From Holacanthus passer (lineage: Eukaryota; Chordata; Actinopteri; Pomacanthidae), in NCBI GenBank assembly GCA_025331565.1, contig JAFREQ010000044.1, forward strand, positions 434,001 to 498,000: 64,000 nucleotides of DNA. Direction: 5' to 3'. Both the position numbers and the translations under genes were made by a program. The notes beneath the pieces are model-generated. The model searched no databases. It had not been told where the DNA came from and saw nothing but the letters and a program-made list of their open reading frames with translations. Below, in pieces: positions 1 to 24,742 of this stretch (its first letter is position 1; each line of letters begins with the position of its first letter).

Positions 1-11713
<11,713 letters not shown>

Positions 11714-11759
11714 ACTGCCAGACTTTTACCCACAAAGACTGTCTTTGTAGCAGAGGCTA

Positions 11760-13424
11760 ACGTTAGCGTTTGTTGTTATGAATTATAAGCCAGTTAGCTA
11801 GCTTGCATTAGCATTGATGCCTAGCTAAACGTACGGCTGCTGCTGAAAATTAGTTTGTGAAACGACGGGATTTATTAAAGCTATAGCTACAAATTTATTC
11901 TAAAAAGTATTAAAAATGACAACTCACGACTGAAAATAATTTCACTTCACAACAAAACTCTAGCACTGCTCCTCATAAGTGTGTAGCTGTTGTGCTGCGT
12001 TCACGCCCCGCTCCGGTACGGTAAGCGAGAAGGTTCATGAGAATCACAATCGCTTCTCTTATCGCTTCTGTTTCTAAGAACAAAAGATGTTCATTGATGG
12101 TTAATTATTTGTTAAATATTGCATGTGAATTAACACATTGCCATGCATTTGTTATTATGCATAGAATATGTTAGGTCAAGTCAATATATTCATATACAAT
12201 TGTGATTCTAATGATGAAAAAATACAGATGAAATTGAAACTTGTTTTCTCAGGATCAGAAAATAAAACCTGACAAAATCTCGGATAAACCATTAAGGCAT
12301 AAATCCACAAAAAATAAACATCTGTTGTCTGTGGGTTCATTAAAAACTTTAAAATAGCAAAGTATAAAATAAAAATATGCATATCAACATAATCACATAC
12401 ATATATGTAAAGTGGCAATACAAAAATAAATTTTAACAACTAGGTTTATAGTGTGTGTTTATGTTACTTGCATGTGAGTGCTGGGTGGAAAAGTGTACAG
12501 CAGCCTGGGAGAAGAAGCTTTTGTTCATTATTTGTTCATTATGGCAGGAGGTCAAACTGTCAGCAAGAGGGTTCATGAGTTCTTCATGATGCTGGAGGTC
12601 TTACAGTCTGATTCACAATTGTTTTCATACCAGATAGATAATACATTCAGAGGGTCAGGACAAACACTTTGGATCATCACAGGATTTATTGTTGGTTAAA
12701 CAGTGGATAGGGAATATCCAAAAATAAGGATTCATTACTGTACAGCAACATTTTGCTGTTGTATGTGGTGTGTGAGTCTGTGCATCACATAAACAATCAG
12801 GCTATTATGGTATAGATAAAGTATACAGTATTGCATACACTGGAAAAATTAAATGTCATTTGCACAGCAGTATAATACAGTTAGGTGGTGGTCAAATGTA
12901 GGCAATGAAAAGGGATCCAAAATTAAGAATGAGTTTGCAGCATAGCAAAAAATGAAATTTTGGACCAATTTAACACTTCTTGGCATTTGTTCTTCTAACT
13001 GAGCCTAATGAAGACCCACAACACACTGCTTGTTCTTTCACAGGCAGAAAATGTTTAAATAAAGATCAAGTTAGTTTTAAGTTAGTATGGTTTGGTTGTA
13101 GGCAGCCAATACACAAGTAATTATAGAAAATACAGAATATAAAAATCTTAATATAGTTTATATCCTTGTTAAAACATACAATTTATGATAGTAACTGAAA
13201 AATATGGGTTCTGTTTTCCAAATTTTGGAAGCACATTGTTATATTGATTCTGTGTTTTCTACGCAATATAGTAGCTGACATCACAATGTTAGAATGTTAT
13301 GTTTAGTCTCTTCAGCAACTAGCCACACCGTTTTTGGTCATATTAACGTCTGCCAGTACAACATATAAGAATACTTGCCTTGAGTTTAAGACTGTGAAGC
13401 TCTCTACAGTGAATGCGAGTTCAG
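11760..13424. other. tbcd-fn3krp intergenic region
   Basis: This spans the tbcd promoter side (11760-12060, moderately GC, with GCTAGC-like motifs) and the 3' side of fn3krp. The rest is AT-rich, and small open frames in it look like chance. No gene, RNA or clear repeat was recognised. Confidence 0.5.
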
Positions 13425-15042
13425 TTATTTCAGTAGGTCCTTCATAATCTTTATTGAAGAGCCTCTGTAGCCACCACCAAAGTGGTTCCAGTGATTCAGA
13501 TAGTGGAAGAGTTGGTAAAGCTGGCTTCTCTTTTCAAAGCCTGGTGCTCGAGGAATCTTTTCATGGTAGGCAGAGTAAAAAGAGCTGTTGAAGCCACCGA
13601 ACATCCCTGCAATAGCCAGCTCAAACTCTGAATGGCCATAGAAGGAGGCTGGATCATAGGTGACTGGGCCTTCTGCTGACTCTGCAACATTGCCTCCCCA
13701 TAAGTCTCCATGGAGGAGAGCGGGGACAATCTCCATATCTGTGAAAAACTGAGGGATCTTCAGCTGTAAATAACAGACACAATATGCAAGTTGCCCTGTC
13801 AAATTACTGATGCAATCATACAGATGTGCCTCATGTTTTGTTTCTGATGGGGTCAAAGGGAAGGTGCACCTGTAGCTTGGCCCATAGTTCTCTTGCCTCC
13901 CTGTCGCCATAAGCTTTCTCCACCAGGTTAAGCTGGTGCTGAAGCCTCTGCCGGGAGTAAAATGTCACCCAATCATCCTGCCACTCATTGTCCTGAGGAG
14001 TTAAGGACAGAAAATAAAACCTACAGTGATATTGCTAAGGACAACTGTAACATCTCAAACACACATGTGTACCACAAATGTACTACACTTTAGCCTAGTT
14101 CGGCCTGGTATACAGATACATTTTTCTTTTACCTGTGGTATATATCCACAGCATGTAGTTATAGTGAAGCCAAATTTTTCAACAGCCACCTCCGACTGCC
14201 CAGCTCCTTTTCCTGTGTACAGTCAAATAAGTTATATGGTAAATATGAAGAAATCAGCAATTAACTCTGATTCAATTGGCAAGAATAAGAAAGATATTTG
14301 TTATTACCCACTGTCTGCTGCTCTTTATTCAATTTTTCCAACTGTCTCTTGTTGTGAAAATGCAGATCGGCCAGCTGCTCTCCTAGTTTCTTTGAGTACC
14401 TACACATTGGATTTGATTTGAGAAAAACAGAACAAACTATATTTTCACATTGCCCCCTATTCTAAAAAGCAGACACTAGTACTGATACTGACAAATCTCT
14501 TACTTGTTAAGACTTTTCATGTCCAGATGTTCCATCACAAATACACATCCTCCTGTGTCAAGCTCAATCACTTTGACAGGCCTGGGGACTTTAACAGTTT
14601 CTGTCTTTAAAATGGCTTCCAAACTGGCCATCTCTCCATCAAACATCAATTTGGCCTGAAAAAAAAAGTAGTAGCAACAGATCTACACTCGTTTGCATGT
14701 ACAAGAAATAAATAATTGCATTGTTTCTATTTCGTAAGGTATGTACAAAGTTCAGTGGTAATCAAATACTATCAGGCTGGATCAAATCCTGATTTCTGTG
14801 CTTCTGACTAAGAGCACATATTTTACAATATGCATGCACATTTAATATGATGCATGCAATTATATAATATATTTAAAGGTGGATCAATGCTCATAATATA
14901 CCTCGCTCTTGTGGTTTATCTTCACAAACACTCTCCCAGTGTCAGTATCATAACTCTGGCCCTCGCTGATACATCCACCTTCTGAGTGACCAGTTGACTT
15001 CAACATGGCTGTCCCCAACTCTTTCTTTAACTTAGCTTCCAT
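13425..15042 (-). CDS. fn3krp: Ketosamine-3-kinase (fructosamine-3-kinase-related protein)
   Basis: This enzyme phosphorylates ketosamines such as ribulosamines and psicosamines bound to proteins on their third carbon, which destabilises the adduct and deglycates the protein. Six exons read on the minus strand: 15042-14902, 14655-14504, 14399-14308, 14212-14133, 13992-13870 and 13763-13425, all in phase, giving 308 residues (the human protein has 309). The N-terminus carries [17 protein letters not shown], the family's nucleotide-binding loop. The catalytic block [13 protein letters not shown] lies at about 212-224 with the putative base D216, followed by [22 protein letters not shown]. The choice of FN3KRP over FN3K rests on the GHSEGGCIS and [16 protein letters not shown] stretches. 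The start ATG has a strong Kozak context (ACCATGG). The gene is head-to-head with arl16, with about 300 bases between start codons. Confidence 0.93.
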
Positions 15043-15339
15043 GGTTATTTCCCCAAAGACAATTCTGGTGTAGTTATAAGGTGCTAATACCAACAACGCA
15101 GTGCAGCTGCAGTGGGAGACGTTTGGGGGGGGGGCGTTTAACAGTTTCCGCCCTGTGAACCAACGAGGACCCTCGCTTGGGGATGAATTGCTTTGCTTCC
15201 GTTTGATTCACGTGAGTGGAAATGTAACCAATCAGAAACAAGATCATAATGACTGATTTGTACTTCCTCCTATCATGGCGATGTCACTTAGTCATGTGAG
15301 CGTCGCCATGGTGCCAAATGACTCCACATTAGCAGCATT
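15043..15339. promoter_or_regulatory. Shared head-to-head promoter region of fn3krp and arl16
   Basis: Only 297 bases separate the two divergent start codons. The interval is richer in GC than its surroundings (for example a G-run near 15124-15134 and CG-containing stretches at 15160-15310), contains a CCAAT-type motif (AACCAATCAG near 15228) and has no TATA box. This is inferred to be a bidirectional promoter from arrangement and composition. Confidence 0.55.
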
Positions 15340-16731
15340 ATGCTTCCGCTGGCCTCGCTATGTTTCTGCTGTAAAACCGACATGAGCAGCAATGACATTT
15401 GTTTGCTTCTTGGAGCGACTGGCGTTGGAAAAACGCTGCTGCTGAAACGTCTACAAAATATCCTTTGTGCCCAGCGAAACGTTTTGAACTAGAACTTGAA
15501 AAATGTAAATCTAAACTGAAAGTGTTGTGTAGCTTAGCTAGCTAATTTAGCCCGACAGCCTAGCGTTTCAGTAGTAACTGTTTACTAGCCGTGTAAGTAG
15601 TAATATTGTGTATTATATATGACTTTTCTCCATCGATATCAAACACCAGTTTGACTACAAATACAATTGCAAAACAATATTTGTAAACATGCATATGAGC
15701 TATAACTAAGTGACAAAAAAATAAAAGGAGAATAAAATATTATTTCACATTGCGTTTTAAATTGCATACCCACAGAAAAACATTTACCACAAAATGACCA
15801 AATACTGTATAAACAATTTATAATGAACACATTTTTGCCTTTGAAGCTGATAAAAGTCACATCACTGGCTCCTGTAGATATTTTTCCTGACAGATTTTGT
15901 TTAGAGCTCAGTGTGTATGGATTAGGTGAATTGGAGACACCTCCTCCTACGCTCCCTACAGTAAGTAATGATTTATGGTAGTGTTAATAAGTTTGCAGAC
16001 TCAGTTCTGATGAGACAGCCCATCCCTGTAATGTGTCTGTGCAGGTAGGAACCAACCTGACAGACCTGACCGTGAAGAAGAAGAAGCTGACGTTAAGAGA
16101 GCTGGGAGGCTGTATGGGCCCTATATGGCCAAATTACTTCAAAGACTGCTCCTCTCTCATTGTATGTTCTTTGTGTGCATCCTGCATGTATGGCAACGTT
16201 TGACTGAGGTAAATAAGTTGACTGTTGTAATTATTTGACTCAATGTTTCCTTCTTTGTTTTTTTCATAGTTCATGGTGGACTCAGTCAACATTGCTCAGA
16301 TATCCTCCTCCTGTATCCAGCTGCTGTCAATACTCTCTGCTGAGCCTCTGCGCAGTGTCTCCGTGCTTATTCTCTTTAACAAGAGGTGACACTCTTAAGC
16401 ATTCATATAAATCCCTACACTTATGTGCCATACCTGCAAGATGTCAGTGTCAGCAGGTTCAACACAATATGTAACTATTGTCATAATTCTGCCCCTTGGT
16501 TAATGTCAGTCAGGCCATCGTGCATTTTCTTGTCTTTGTTTTGTTTTTCTTTCCCCCTTTTCCAGGGACATGCCTTGCACCATGAGTCTCATAGAGATAA
16601 AGTCGCTGTTCAGAATGGATGACATCATTGCATCTGCTACTCAGCCAATCACCACACTCGAACTCAGTGCCCGCTCCGGACAGGGACTTCAGGAGGTGCT
16701 GAGCTGGCTGGAGTCCATCACAGTCAAGTGA
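15340..16731 (+). CDS. arl16: ADP-ribosylation factor-like GTPase 16
   Basis: ARL16 is a divergent Arf-family GTPase linked in mammals to Golgi-to-cilium trafficking and RIG-I regulation. Five exons (15340-15457, 15905-15960, 16045-16161, 16270-16385, 16566-16731) give 190 residues. The P-loop GATGVGKT is at 25-32, TVGTNLTD follows at 58-65, and RELGGCMGP at 76-84 replaces the usual DxGG switch II sequence, as in human ARL16. NKRD at 134-137 is the guanine-specificity motif. An in-frame ATG at 15382 would give a shorter N-terminus and is an equally plausible start. The first intron begins ATATCCTTT, the U12-type donor consensus. With the acceptor at TTTAG|AG it keeps the frame and has a branch-like TTTTTCCTGAC 14 bases upstream, so it appears to be a minor-spliceosome AT-AG intron. 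A polyadenylation signal lies at 17214-17219. Confidence 0.93.
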
Positions 16732-18279
16732 ACTATTTCACATTTGTCCTGTAAAAAGTGATGCTACTCTCACAGGACTTTAAATAATGATCTCAAGCCT
16801 TTTGGCAGCAGATGTGGGTAGCCTCAGTGTGCACAGACACACAAGAGGATTTAATGACGTGTTTAGTGCTGGACTCACTAAAAAAAGGTGTCAAGACATG
16901 TGACAAGAAAAAATGTCAATGCTGTATCTTTGATACAATATAAATATGGTGACTGTTCACAAGGGCGGCTGGTAAAGGAGATGTATCATGGCAGGATGGA
17001 ATGATTGTATTATTGGCCATTTTAAGATGTATTAAATCAGCACAACTGTAGGTCTTATCTGCAATTAACAATTAATTATACTGATCACTTTACTAATTCA
17101 GTTACAGGCAGATAAACTGATTCATGAACTGTATTGTGATCATAGGACTTGCATATCTTTGTAACATTGGGGGAACCTAATGCTAGTCTAAGATGAGACA
17201 AATTTTATTCTGAAATAAAATAAGCTCTTGCATTTCAGTTTTCTTAGTAGTTAATTATGAGAAACGTTATTTTGCAAGAGCTTGGATTGTCAGTGATTGA
17301 CGTAAGTGACGCACCATAGTAGTAACGAGTTATTACCAGCAGGGGGCATAAAATCTACAACAAATACTGTAACTAGGACTGGGTGTGTGCTTGGGTTGTG
17401 ATGATTTCATATTAAATGTATTTATGACAGGGAATGAGAAAATACAAAAGAGTAAAACCAACTGAAGAATGAAGCAGTGTTCTGATTTATACCCTTATAT
17501 TTGATGAGAGTCAGTGGTTCACAAGCAATGAATAAAACTCATGATTCATACATTTTCTAAGGTTGCCTTGCATATAGTAAATTCAGAAGCACTTACAGTC
17601 CTCCCAAACTATAATTTCATTCAGTTAACCCCAGTAATTCATTTCACTAAAGTAAAATCATACAGTGATGTTTCTCATCAAGTCTGTTCCAACAGAGTTC
17701 CAACAGAAGCCCCACGAATGTAACCTTGTTGATCCAGCAATATTTCAAGAACTGGACAGATCTCCAGCTCTTGTCTCTAATCATAAATCCATTTTTTCTG
17801 GAGTATATGAGAGCAGCAGTGGCCAGCTAAGCCAATCACACAAACAGCTGAGTGAGCAGGAGACTTGAAAAGCTGTAATACATCTGCCTGGTAATTATGG
17901 CAAAGAGAAGTGACAAAACATTATCAAACTGTGCTTTTGTGTACATATGTATCTGAAGTCAATTTGCAATAAGCTATGGCCATAAAGATGTTTAACATGA
18001 CACTAATAGTTTGTGATACAAAGGTGTTATCTCTTTTATACCCTGTTACTGCGTTTGTGACAAGAGGAGCAGGGGAGATAGTTGCAGTGAAGAGCAGAAC
18101 CAGCTTGCATCAATCTAAGGGTTACTGTATTATACCACAATATAAAAACAACTTCGAATAGGGTTTTCATACAGGTCCTTGGGGTTGCAGTTTGGTCTGC
18201 GGTTAGAGTTAAATTTCAAGAGCATAACCTAATGGCATTCCCCTTTTTTCTAAGATATTTTCTCCAGTTTTGTTGGTCC
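16732..18279. other. Convergent arl16-epn3 intergenic region
   Basis: These are the 3' flanks of two convergent genes. AATAAA at 17214-17219 on the plus strand fits the arl16 poly(A) site. No coding exon, RNA gene or clear repeat was recognised. Short open frames at 17541-18161 have no recognisable similarity. Confidence 0.5.
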
Positions 18280-21200
18280 TCATAAGAAAGGGTTCTGACT
18301 GTTCTGTGCAGCCTGTGATCCATCAGTGCTGAGTGAAGAGAAGGGCAACAAGGGCTCAGGGAGGTTCCCTGGCAGGTCCAGACCCGGCTGGGTGGGGTGA
18401 GTAAGCGATGAAGGGAGGCTGGCAGGCTGGTGGCTCATAGGCAGGGGCAAGGAGGCACTGTATGGAAGAGAAGTGGCGTGGGAGGCCGAAGAGGTGGAGC
18501 CCAGTTGATTTAGAGTTAGTTTGGGCGATTCAGTTTGGAATGGATTGGTGGCTGAAGGAGCACTCAGGCCTAAACAGAAAGAAAGAAACAGGTAAAACTG
18601 TTAGGTTTGCTTTTACAAGTTATTTAAATTAGATTTATCTAGTCCAGTGATGCTTTTAAGAATGCTAAAACGTTTGAGATTTAAAGGCTGGGTGCCACAA
18701 TTACATGCATTTTGAAAATCTAAAAAATAAAATATTCGAGACAAACACATTTTTGTGGCTTTCCCTGTGAAAACAAAATGATTGTTGTATATAAATACAA
18801 TATGTACCTGATAGAAAGGGGTTCATGGTCTTGGCTGGAGGATTTGCTGGGATCAAGCTCTCCAGGTTTACCAAGGAAGCCCCTGTGGGGCCCAGGAAGG
18901 ACTCAGGAGTCCGGCATGCGCGAGGGCTGGGGGCAGCCAGGCTTTCTCCAAGACGGGACAGGTCAAACAGCTCAGGACTGCTCTCCCGTTGTCCATTTAC
19001 ATTCACCTGACCTCCATCCATTGCCTCATCAAACAGATCCCCGTCTAATAGCAGAAAAAAGAGTTTGTTCTGACATTGCAAGTGTGTGGGATACACAAAA
19101 CCACAGTGAGAACAGTTAAAGAAAAAAAGTACGGTACGTTGGTTGTGTACCTGAGGGGCTTCCAGTTCTGGGAGAAGGTGCCTTGTGGGCCCTTTCTGAT
19201 GGTACTGAGAATGGATCGACTCCCGAGGAGGCTATAAACACACCAACATGCAAGTTAATCTATTTATTGTGAAATATTTCGCTGAGCTGTAGGAGTACAT
19301 GTATGCACCCACAGACTCACCTGTGTTGCCAGAGAAGGCCCATTCTCGACCTTTGGCATTGAGGTCAGAGACATTGTTCTGCGGGCCATCCCAGGGGTCA
19401 ACCGGTGGCTCCCACGGCGGAGGGGGGCTGTGGGAAGTTGGCGGTGCCATCCAGGCAGGATCTGCTCTCGAGGTGATGGTGCTGCCTTCTTTAACAGAGA
19501 TGGTGAATTAGAGAGACAGGCGTCTGTTCTGTGGCTGTAAGTTTATTGCAGCATGTGAATAAATTATATTAATTTATATGGGACTTATTACTGTACAGTA
19601 TATCCATTTCAGGAAAATACTGAAGTTAATCAGGATACAAATGTTTCAGTCCCAAAAGAATAAACATTTTATGACTATAATTTACTTAACTCTGTTATTA
19701 ATCATTCATCATTCACTTTGGTCATAGTAAGCTACTTCAAGACCTACCCAGGGAGTCCCAGGGGTCTGTGCCCCCTCCACGAGCGCCTGCCTGGTGTGGG
19801 GCGTTACTCCATCTGTGGTCACTGGCAGGCTGATCTTGGGGCACTGCAAAAACATCTACCAGGTCCATGAAGGCGGTCTGGCCACACAAACAGGAAAAAA
19901 ACCTGTGTCAGTTCAGTATATAGCTTCAGCACTCACTGACAGTTCTCTAGTTTGAAATGTTGCATTTAAGGGTCTGATCAGACCCAATATTCCTGCCCAT
20001 CATTATCATAAGGCATTATAGCCTTTTTTTTATTTTGTTCCTTGGTCTATACATGCATGCTCTCAAAGCATGAGAAAAAACTACAATTTATGGTTATATT
20101 TCATCACCCCCCATTAAGATATTCCATACCCCAATATTTCATACCCCGCCTTTAGACTCCATCTCACGTTTGCTCTCCTCAAGAGCCTTCTGGAGCATCG
20201 ACTCGTCTCCTTGTCGGCTGAGTTGCTCCTATCAACAGATACAGACACATGGACGCCTTCTGGGCATGACAGCTTCCGGCAAAATTCACATATTGTCACA
20301 TCATACTGTATTTATGACTCAGCGGCCGCATACGAGCACAAACGCCAGCTTGGTTTTTTTTTTCTAGGCGACATACATGTGACCCAGAGATAGATGTGTT
20401 CAATGGGCACAAACCAGAACATTCCCTGGTCAAAGAGGGGACAGAGCAGAGCATCGCCCTGGTCTCTAACAGACCAGTGCTATTGTGCTACAGTATGTCG
20501 GCACAGTGAGAGAGATAAAGACAAAGAGACAGACAGGAAGAGAGAGGTGGAGTAAAAAGGTTGCCAGAGATAATACAACAGAGTGATCAGAAAGGAAAGG
20601 AAGCAGAGGGTGCGGCAATAAGTTTATCGTTTGAGCTAGTTCACATCTATCTGCTATGTGTTGCCAAGTCTCCTTGATGTCAGTTAGGATATCAAAACCT
20701 GCATTTCCAGTAGAAGAAAAAAATGTCTCTTTGCCTCCCCAGTGATCCCAAAGGAAACCTACCTGCTGGTGCTCCTCCTTGCTCAGGCTCAGGGCTAACT
20801 GGAGTTGGCTTTCTTCATCCATATCCACTGAGGCTGGTGCACGTTGGACCGGCTGTGAGAGTGTTGACCGAGGAGGGAACTGCAATCAGCATTTGGTCAA
20901 CAAAAGTGGAAATAATAGTCGTACATATACATTGCATGCAATTCTGTAGGTTGCCCCAAGCAGAGTGAAGGGGCACCGCATCAGAGGAGGTCAGAGTGTT
21001 TGGCATGGTTATCTCATACTAGTAGTTGAAGAGGAGAGATCTGGTGGTTAGTGTAACAGAAGGATGAAGATTCATTTGATTAGTCACTGAAGAAAGTTAC
21101 ATGTCCCATTTGCTGTTGAGGAGTGAGGAGAGTGAGTAGTACATGCAGCCGTTTGTCAGGAGAGCCCAGTCTGGGCTGTGAGCTTGCTTTCAGTGGACAG

Positions 21201-24200
21201 AGCAACAGGAGATGTGCGATGATGGGCAAAGGATGCAAAGGAAGGGTCGTCCCTGGTCCCAGCATACTTGTACCTTCTGGGCCTCCTCCTTGCTGAGAGT
21301 CATAGCGATCTGGAGCTGGGTCTGTTCATCAATATCCACTGTAGGAGGTTGCTAGGGTCAAGCAGGAAGGATTAGGAGTAAGGCTTATCAAAGGGAAAGG
21401 TAAAACCACCTCAATTTTGCTCATGTGATGCTTGAAGAAATATCATGATTTGAGGTGATTTAGAAGGGAGATCAAATATATGGATCTCAGTTTGATCATA
21501 AAATCACAGCTGATTGGTTTGATTACAGACATGGAAACTGCTAATATATTCCCATAGTAGCAGAGCAGAAGTCACAGAGGGCAACGGCTGCCCTTGCTAT
21601 GAAGACTGGGGCTGTCTGTGCGATGCTTGGATCAATGCGTACATCCTGTCTGGTGTCTCACTCTTTCACTCACAGCTTCCTCACTCCTCAGTGAGAAAGC
21701 TCCTCTTTGACGCTGATCGGTCAAAGTGCCATTATTGACCACATCACAAACAGAGTTTATGATATCACTTTGTGTTAAAGGTTCTGGGAAATGGTGGCCT
21801 AGTACAGACAGGCAGTGGGAGTGCTTCACCACCGAGACAGATAGTGTCCAGATATGCGTGTGGGAGCCGTTAAATGTTTTACTACAGTGTTACGACACAA
21901 CATGTCAGCAGCAGGGCGGCTAAGAAGCCTCTTTCTGTCAGGCGCATGTGCTGTAGGGATGAGAGGTTTTGTGTGTGTGTGTGTGTGTGTTATCTCAGTT
22001 AGAGGTACCTTTTCACTTTCTTCTCGGCTCATAGCCAGGGCCAGCTGCAGCTGCAGCTCCTCTTCTCCGCTGGTCGTGGGCCGAGCTTGCTCCATGTCTG
22101 GAGCAACTCGAGGAGAGGAAGAGGAGGCTACAGGGGCAGAGGAAGAGCGGAGAGGATTGGGTGTTTAGCAGGGGGATGTAGAAAGAAGTGTGGACAGATG
22201 GAAAAAGAGGAGGAAAAACAAAGAGAGAAACACTTAAGGCTGATTTTTAAGGTCAGAAAAGAGCTGGCACTGTTTGTGCATGTTAATTTTTCCTCCATGG
22301 CCCGTTGTTAGGGCCTTTGCTGGCATTGCTTGCCACGGTCTGCCTAACTCTGCCTGCACTGAGAACAATGGTGCGCCTGTGTGGAGAGTTAGGGTGGTGG
22401 AGGGGTAGAGGAATGGACGGGTTGGAGAGGGGCCCACCTTATTACCCCGAATCGTCTGGGTGGGTTCCAGGACTCAGGTCCAGGTTTGGGGGAAGGGATG
22501 GAGGGGCAAAGCGGGGGTTGGGGGTTGGCAGTATACCAGTCTGGGTGCCAGGCTGTAGGTCACGGGGCTAAAAGAGGGCAGCAAGCCACATGTTGGCAAT
22601 GTCAGGTCTCAGAAACAGATCATTTCCACTGTGCTGCCCCTCAATATCCCCCGCCTGAGCTGGAATTCTTGCCGGCAATTAGCTGCTGCCAACCTCCTGA
22701 CCCCCACCCACGCCATCTCCAAAACACTCCAACCATGCACCGGTGTCCTGGAATCTCCGAGACCACCACCATCCTCCCTTTTTATCTTTAAAAATAACAC
22801 AGGGCAGAGAGAGGAACTCTCTGTAGCGTTGCAAAGAAATTACTGCAGTTGCTCATGTACATACATCACAAACTGGTTTCAAGTATTTAAAAACCTACAG
22901 CACATTTCTAAAAAGCTTTTTTTCTGTCAGGGTCTTTTTGGAAGCATTCTCTTTTGGACAGAAACCAAGGGATTTTAATTACTTGCTGTTTGTTGGGGTG
23001 TGAAATTATCCAGCATAAACACCTGAGGCTTTAAACTAAGCATTTTGTGGTGCTATCAGATGTAAATGTTTTTTTAATGCGTGCTGCAAACCGTGCTCCT
23101 ACTGCGGCATCACTGAAACACAGACCCAAAGCTTTGGAGGTTTCTGCCACATGTTTCCACTGGCACACATTCGGGCTCAGAAAAATATGCAAGGAACGCG
23201 AATCAAGTGGAAAATATATTGGAGAGAAAGGACTTTTGTAGAATTAGTGGTAGTAAAACAGTCAGATACCACCTGTGGGCTTGTCTCTGTTTACACCATG
23301 AAAAACAGACCTCAGACATCAAAGTATAATTGAGTGACTGGTGCCCTCATGAAACCACAGCTCTGCTACTGACTAACACTTTTTAATAAACACCATACAC
23401 CACACGGACCACACAAATACCAAAGTATATGGTACACACCATTCATACCACATTTACAAATGCTGTTTACTGTCGCTGATAAGTCAGTGACATCAGAGGG
23501 ATCACTTGGGTCTTATATTATCTAACCACCAAACCAAGATCTCTGCAGGAGCGTAACAGATCGTATGGCCACGAGTAAATATGGTATCCAGTTGTCGTTT
23601 CACATTAGATTGAGACAAGCGCAAACAGGGCCTCCTCTCTTTTGTAAATCCAGTTTAGCTGACGTGACCGTAAACAGGAGAATGAGAGGAATGCAGACGT
23701 CCGGCCATCAGCAGAGAACAAAACTGAAACACCTTTTATTGAAACACCTCAAGGACAAAAAGAATGAGCAGTTCATTAATACTATCCGGGGTAAATGTTG
23801 GAATGTGCTACTGGTATTAAAATAGCTTCAATCATAAATCACAGGTGACAGCCGACTGATGTATATGTCTCTCAAAAAACCGAGCAGAGAGTAGAAATAT
23901 ACTATAACTGCATCTCTGTTTTTCCCTTTTCTGTCATCAAATGGAAAATCTGAGGTGATTGACAAACTGAGAAGTTGAGGAATGTGGTTTTTCTGTTACT
24001 TACTTTACTTTCTGTTACTTTATCTGATAAACTCATGAACTTATGACCTGTCACATCTGCATTCCTGACAAATGCCAGGTCACATGACAGAGAAAATATG
24101 CAGGTATCATTCACATAATTGTGTAAAGTGAAGTCAGACTTGCTACTCACAGTGAAAAGAGGTTGGTGAGCTTCTGCACACGCCAAACTCATCCCTGTAG

Positions 24201-24742
24201 CCCGAGCTGGGCTGGCTGGTGCGACGGCCTGGGTACGGAGGAGGCAGGGATCCGGATCCTAAGCTGCTGGTGACCCCCGCCATGCGCGTCTTGGTCTTCA
24301 GTGCCTGACTCCTCTCCTTCTTCAGCTTTTCCTCATCCCTCAGCAGAGCCACCAGGTGCTTGGCCTTTTCCCGGACGTTGACACCCTGGTCACGTCCGTC
24401 TCTATCTATGTACTGGAAGTCTCTCAGGGTCTGGATGGTGTATATGTTCTCCCGGCACTCCTGGGCCACGCGCTCAGAGCCTGTTTTGATCAGGTAGTCC
24501 AGCAGGGTCAGCGCCTTATAAACGTGCCGCCAGTTTTTCCCATGGTCATTGAGTCGCTTCCAGATCATCCCCATAACCTCAGTGAAAGCCACCACATTGA
24601 AGGTCAAGTCTGCGATTTCACACATGAGCGAGCTGGGTGGACCCCAGGGATCGTTGGAGGTGGCCTCTCGGACTTTGATCTCGGCCTCCGTGTAGTTGTT
24701 GACCATGTTTTTCATCTGGCGGCGGAGCGATGAGGTCTGCAT
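18280..24742 (-). CDS. epn3: Epsin-3, endocytic clathrin adaptor
   Basis: Epsins bind PI(4,5)P2, bend membrane and link ubiquitinated cargo to clathrin and AP2. Ten exons read on the minus strand: 24742-24151, 22127-22009, 21351-21274, 20852-20763, 20228-20145, 19877-19748, 19488-19321, 19231-19151, 19044-18808 and 18569-18280, giving about 622 residues (human EPN3 has 632). The ENTH domain fills residues 1-150 (REATSNDPWGPPSSLM, DYLIKTGSERV). Four ubiquitin-interacting-motif-like helices follow at about 218-237, 244-263, 274-293 and 299-319, one per exon. Next come DPW motifs (TDPWDSL, VDPWDGP), a clathrin-box-like LFDLS, and three NPF motifs, the last ending the protein. PRACRTPESFLGP matches EPN3 better than EPN1 or EPN2. 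An acceptor just upstream of the ATG implies a 5' UTR exon, probably near 27 kb. The nearby rsad1 supports the EPN3 identity, since the two are close neighbours in human. Confidence 0.93.
21970..21990. repeat. (GT)n microsatellite in epn3 intron
   Basis: About ten perfect GT units start about 20 bases downstream (on the minus strand) of the epn3 exon-2 donor. Confidence 0.9.

Noticed and set aside
24151..24742. Identity as epsin-1 or epsin-2
   Set aside because: The C-terminal PRACRTPESFLGP stretch and the presence of rsad1 nearby fit EPN3 better, although the ENTH domain alone does not separate the paralogues.
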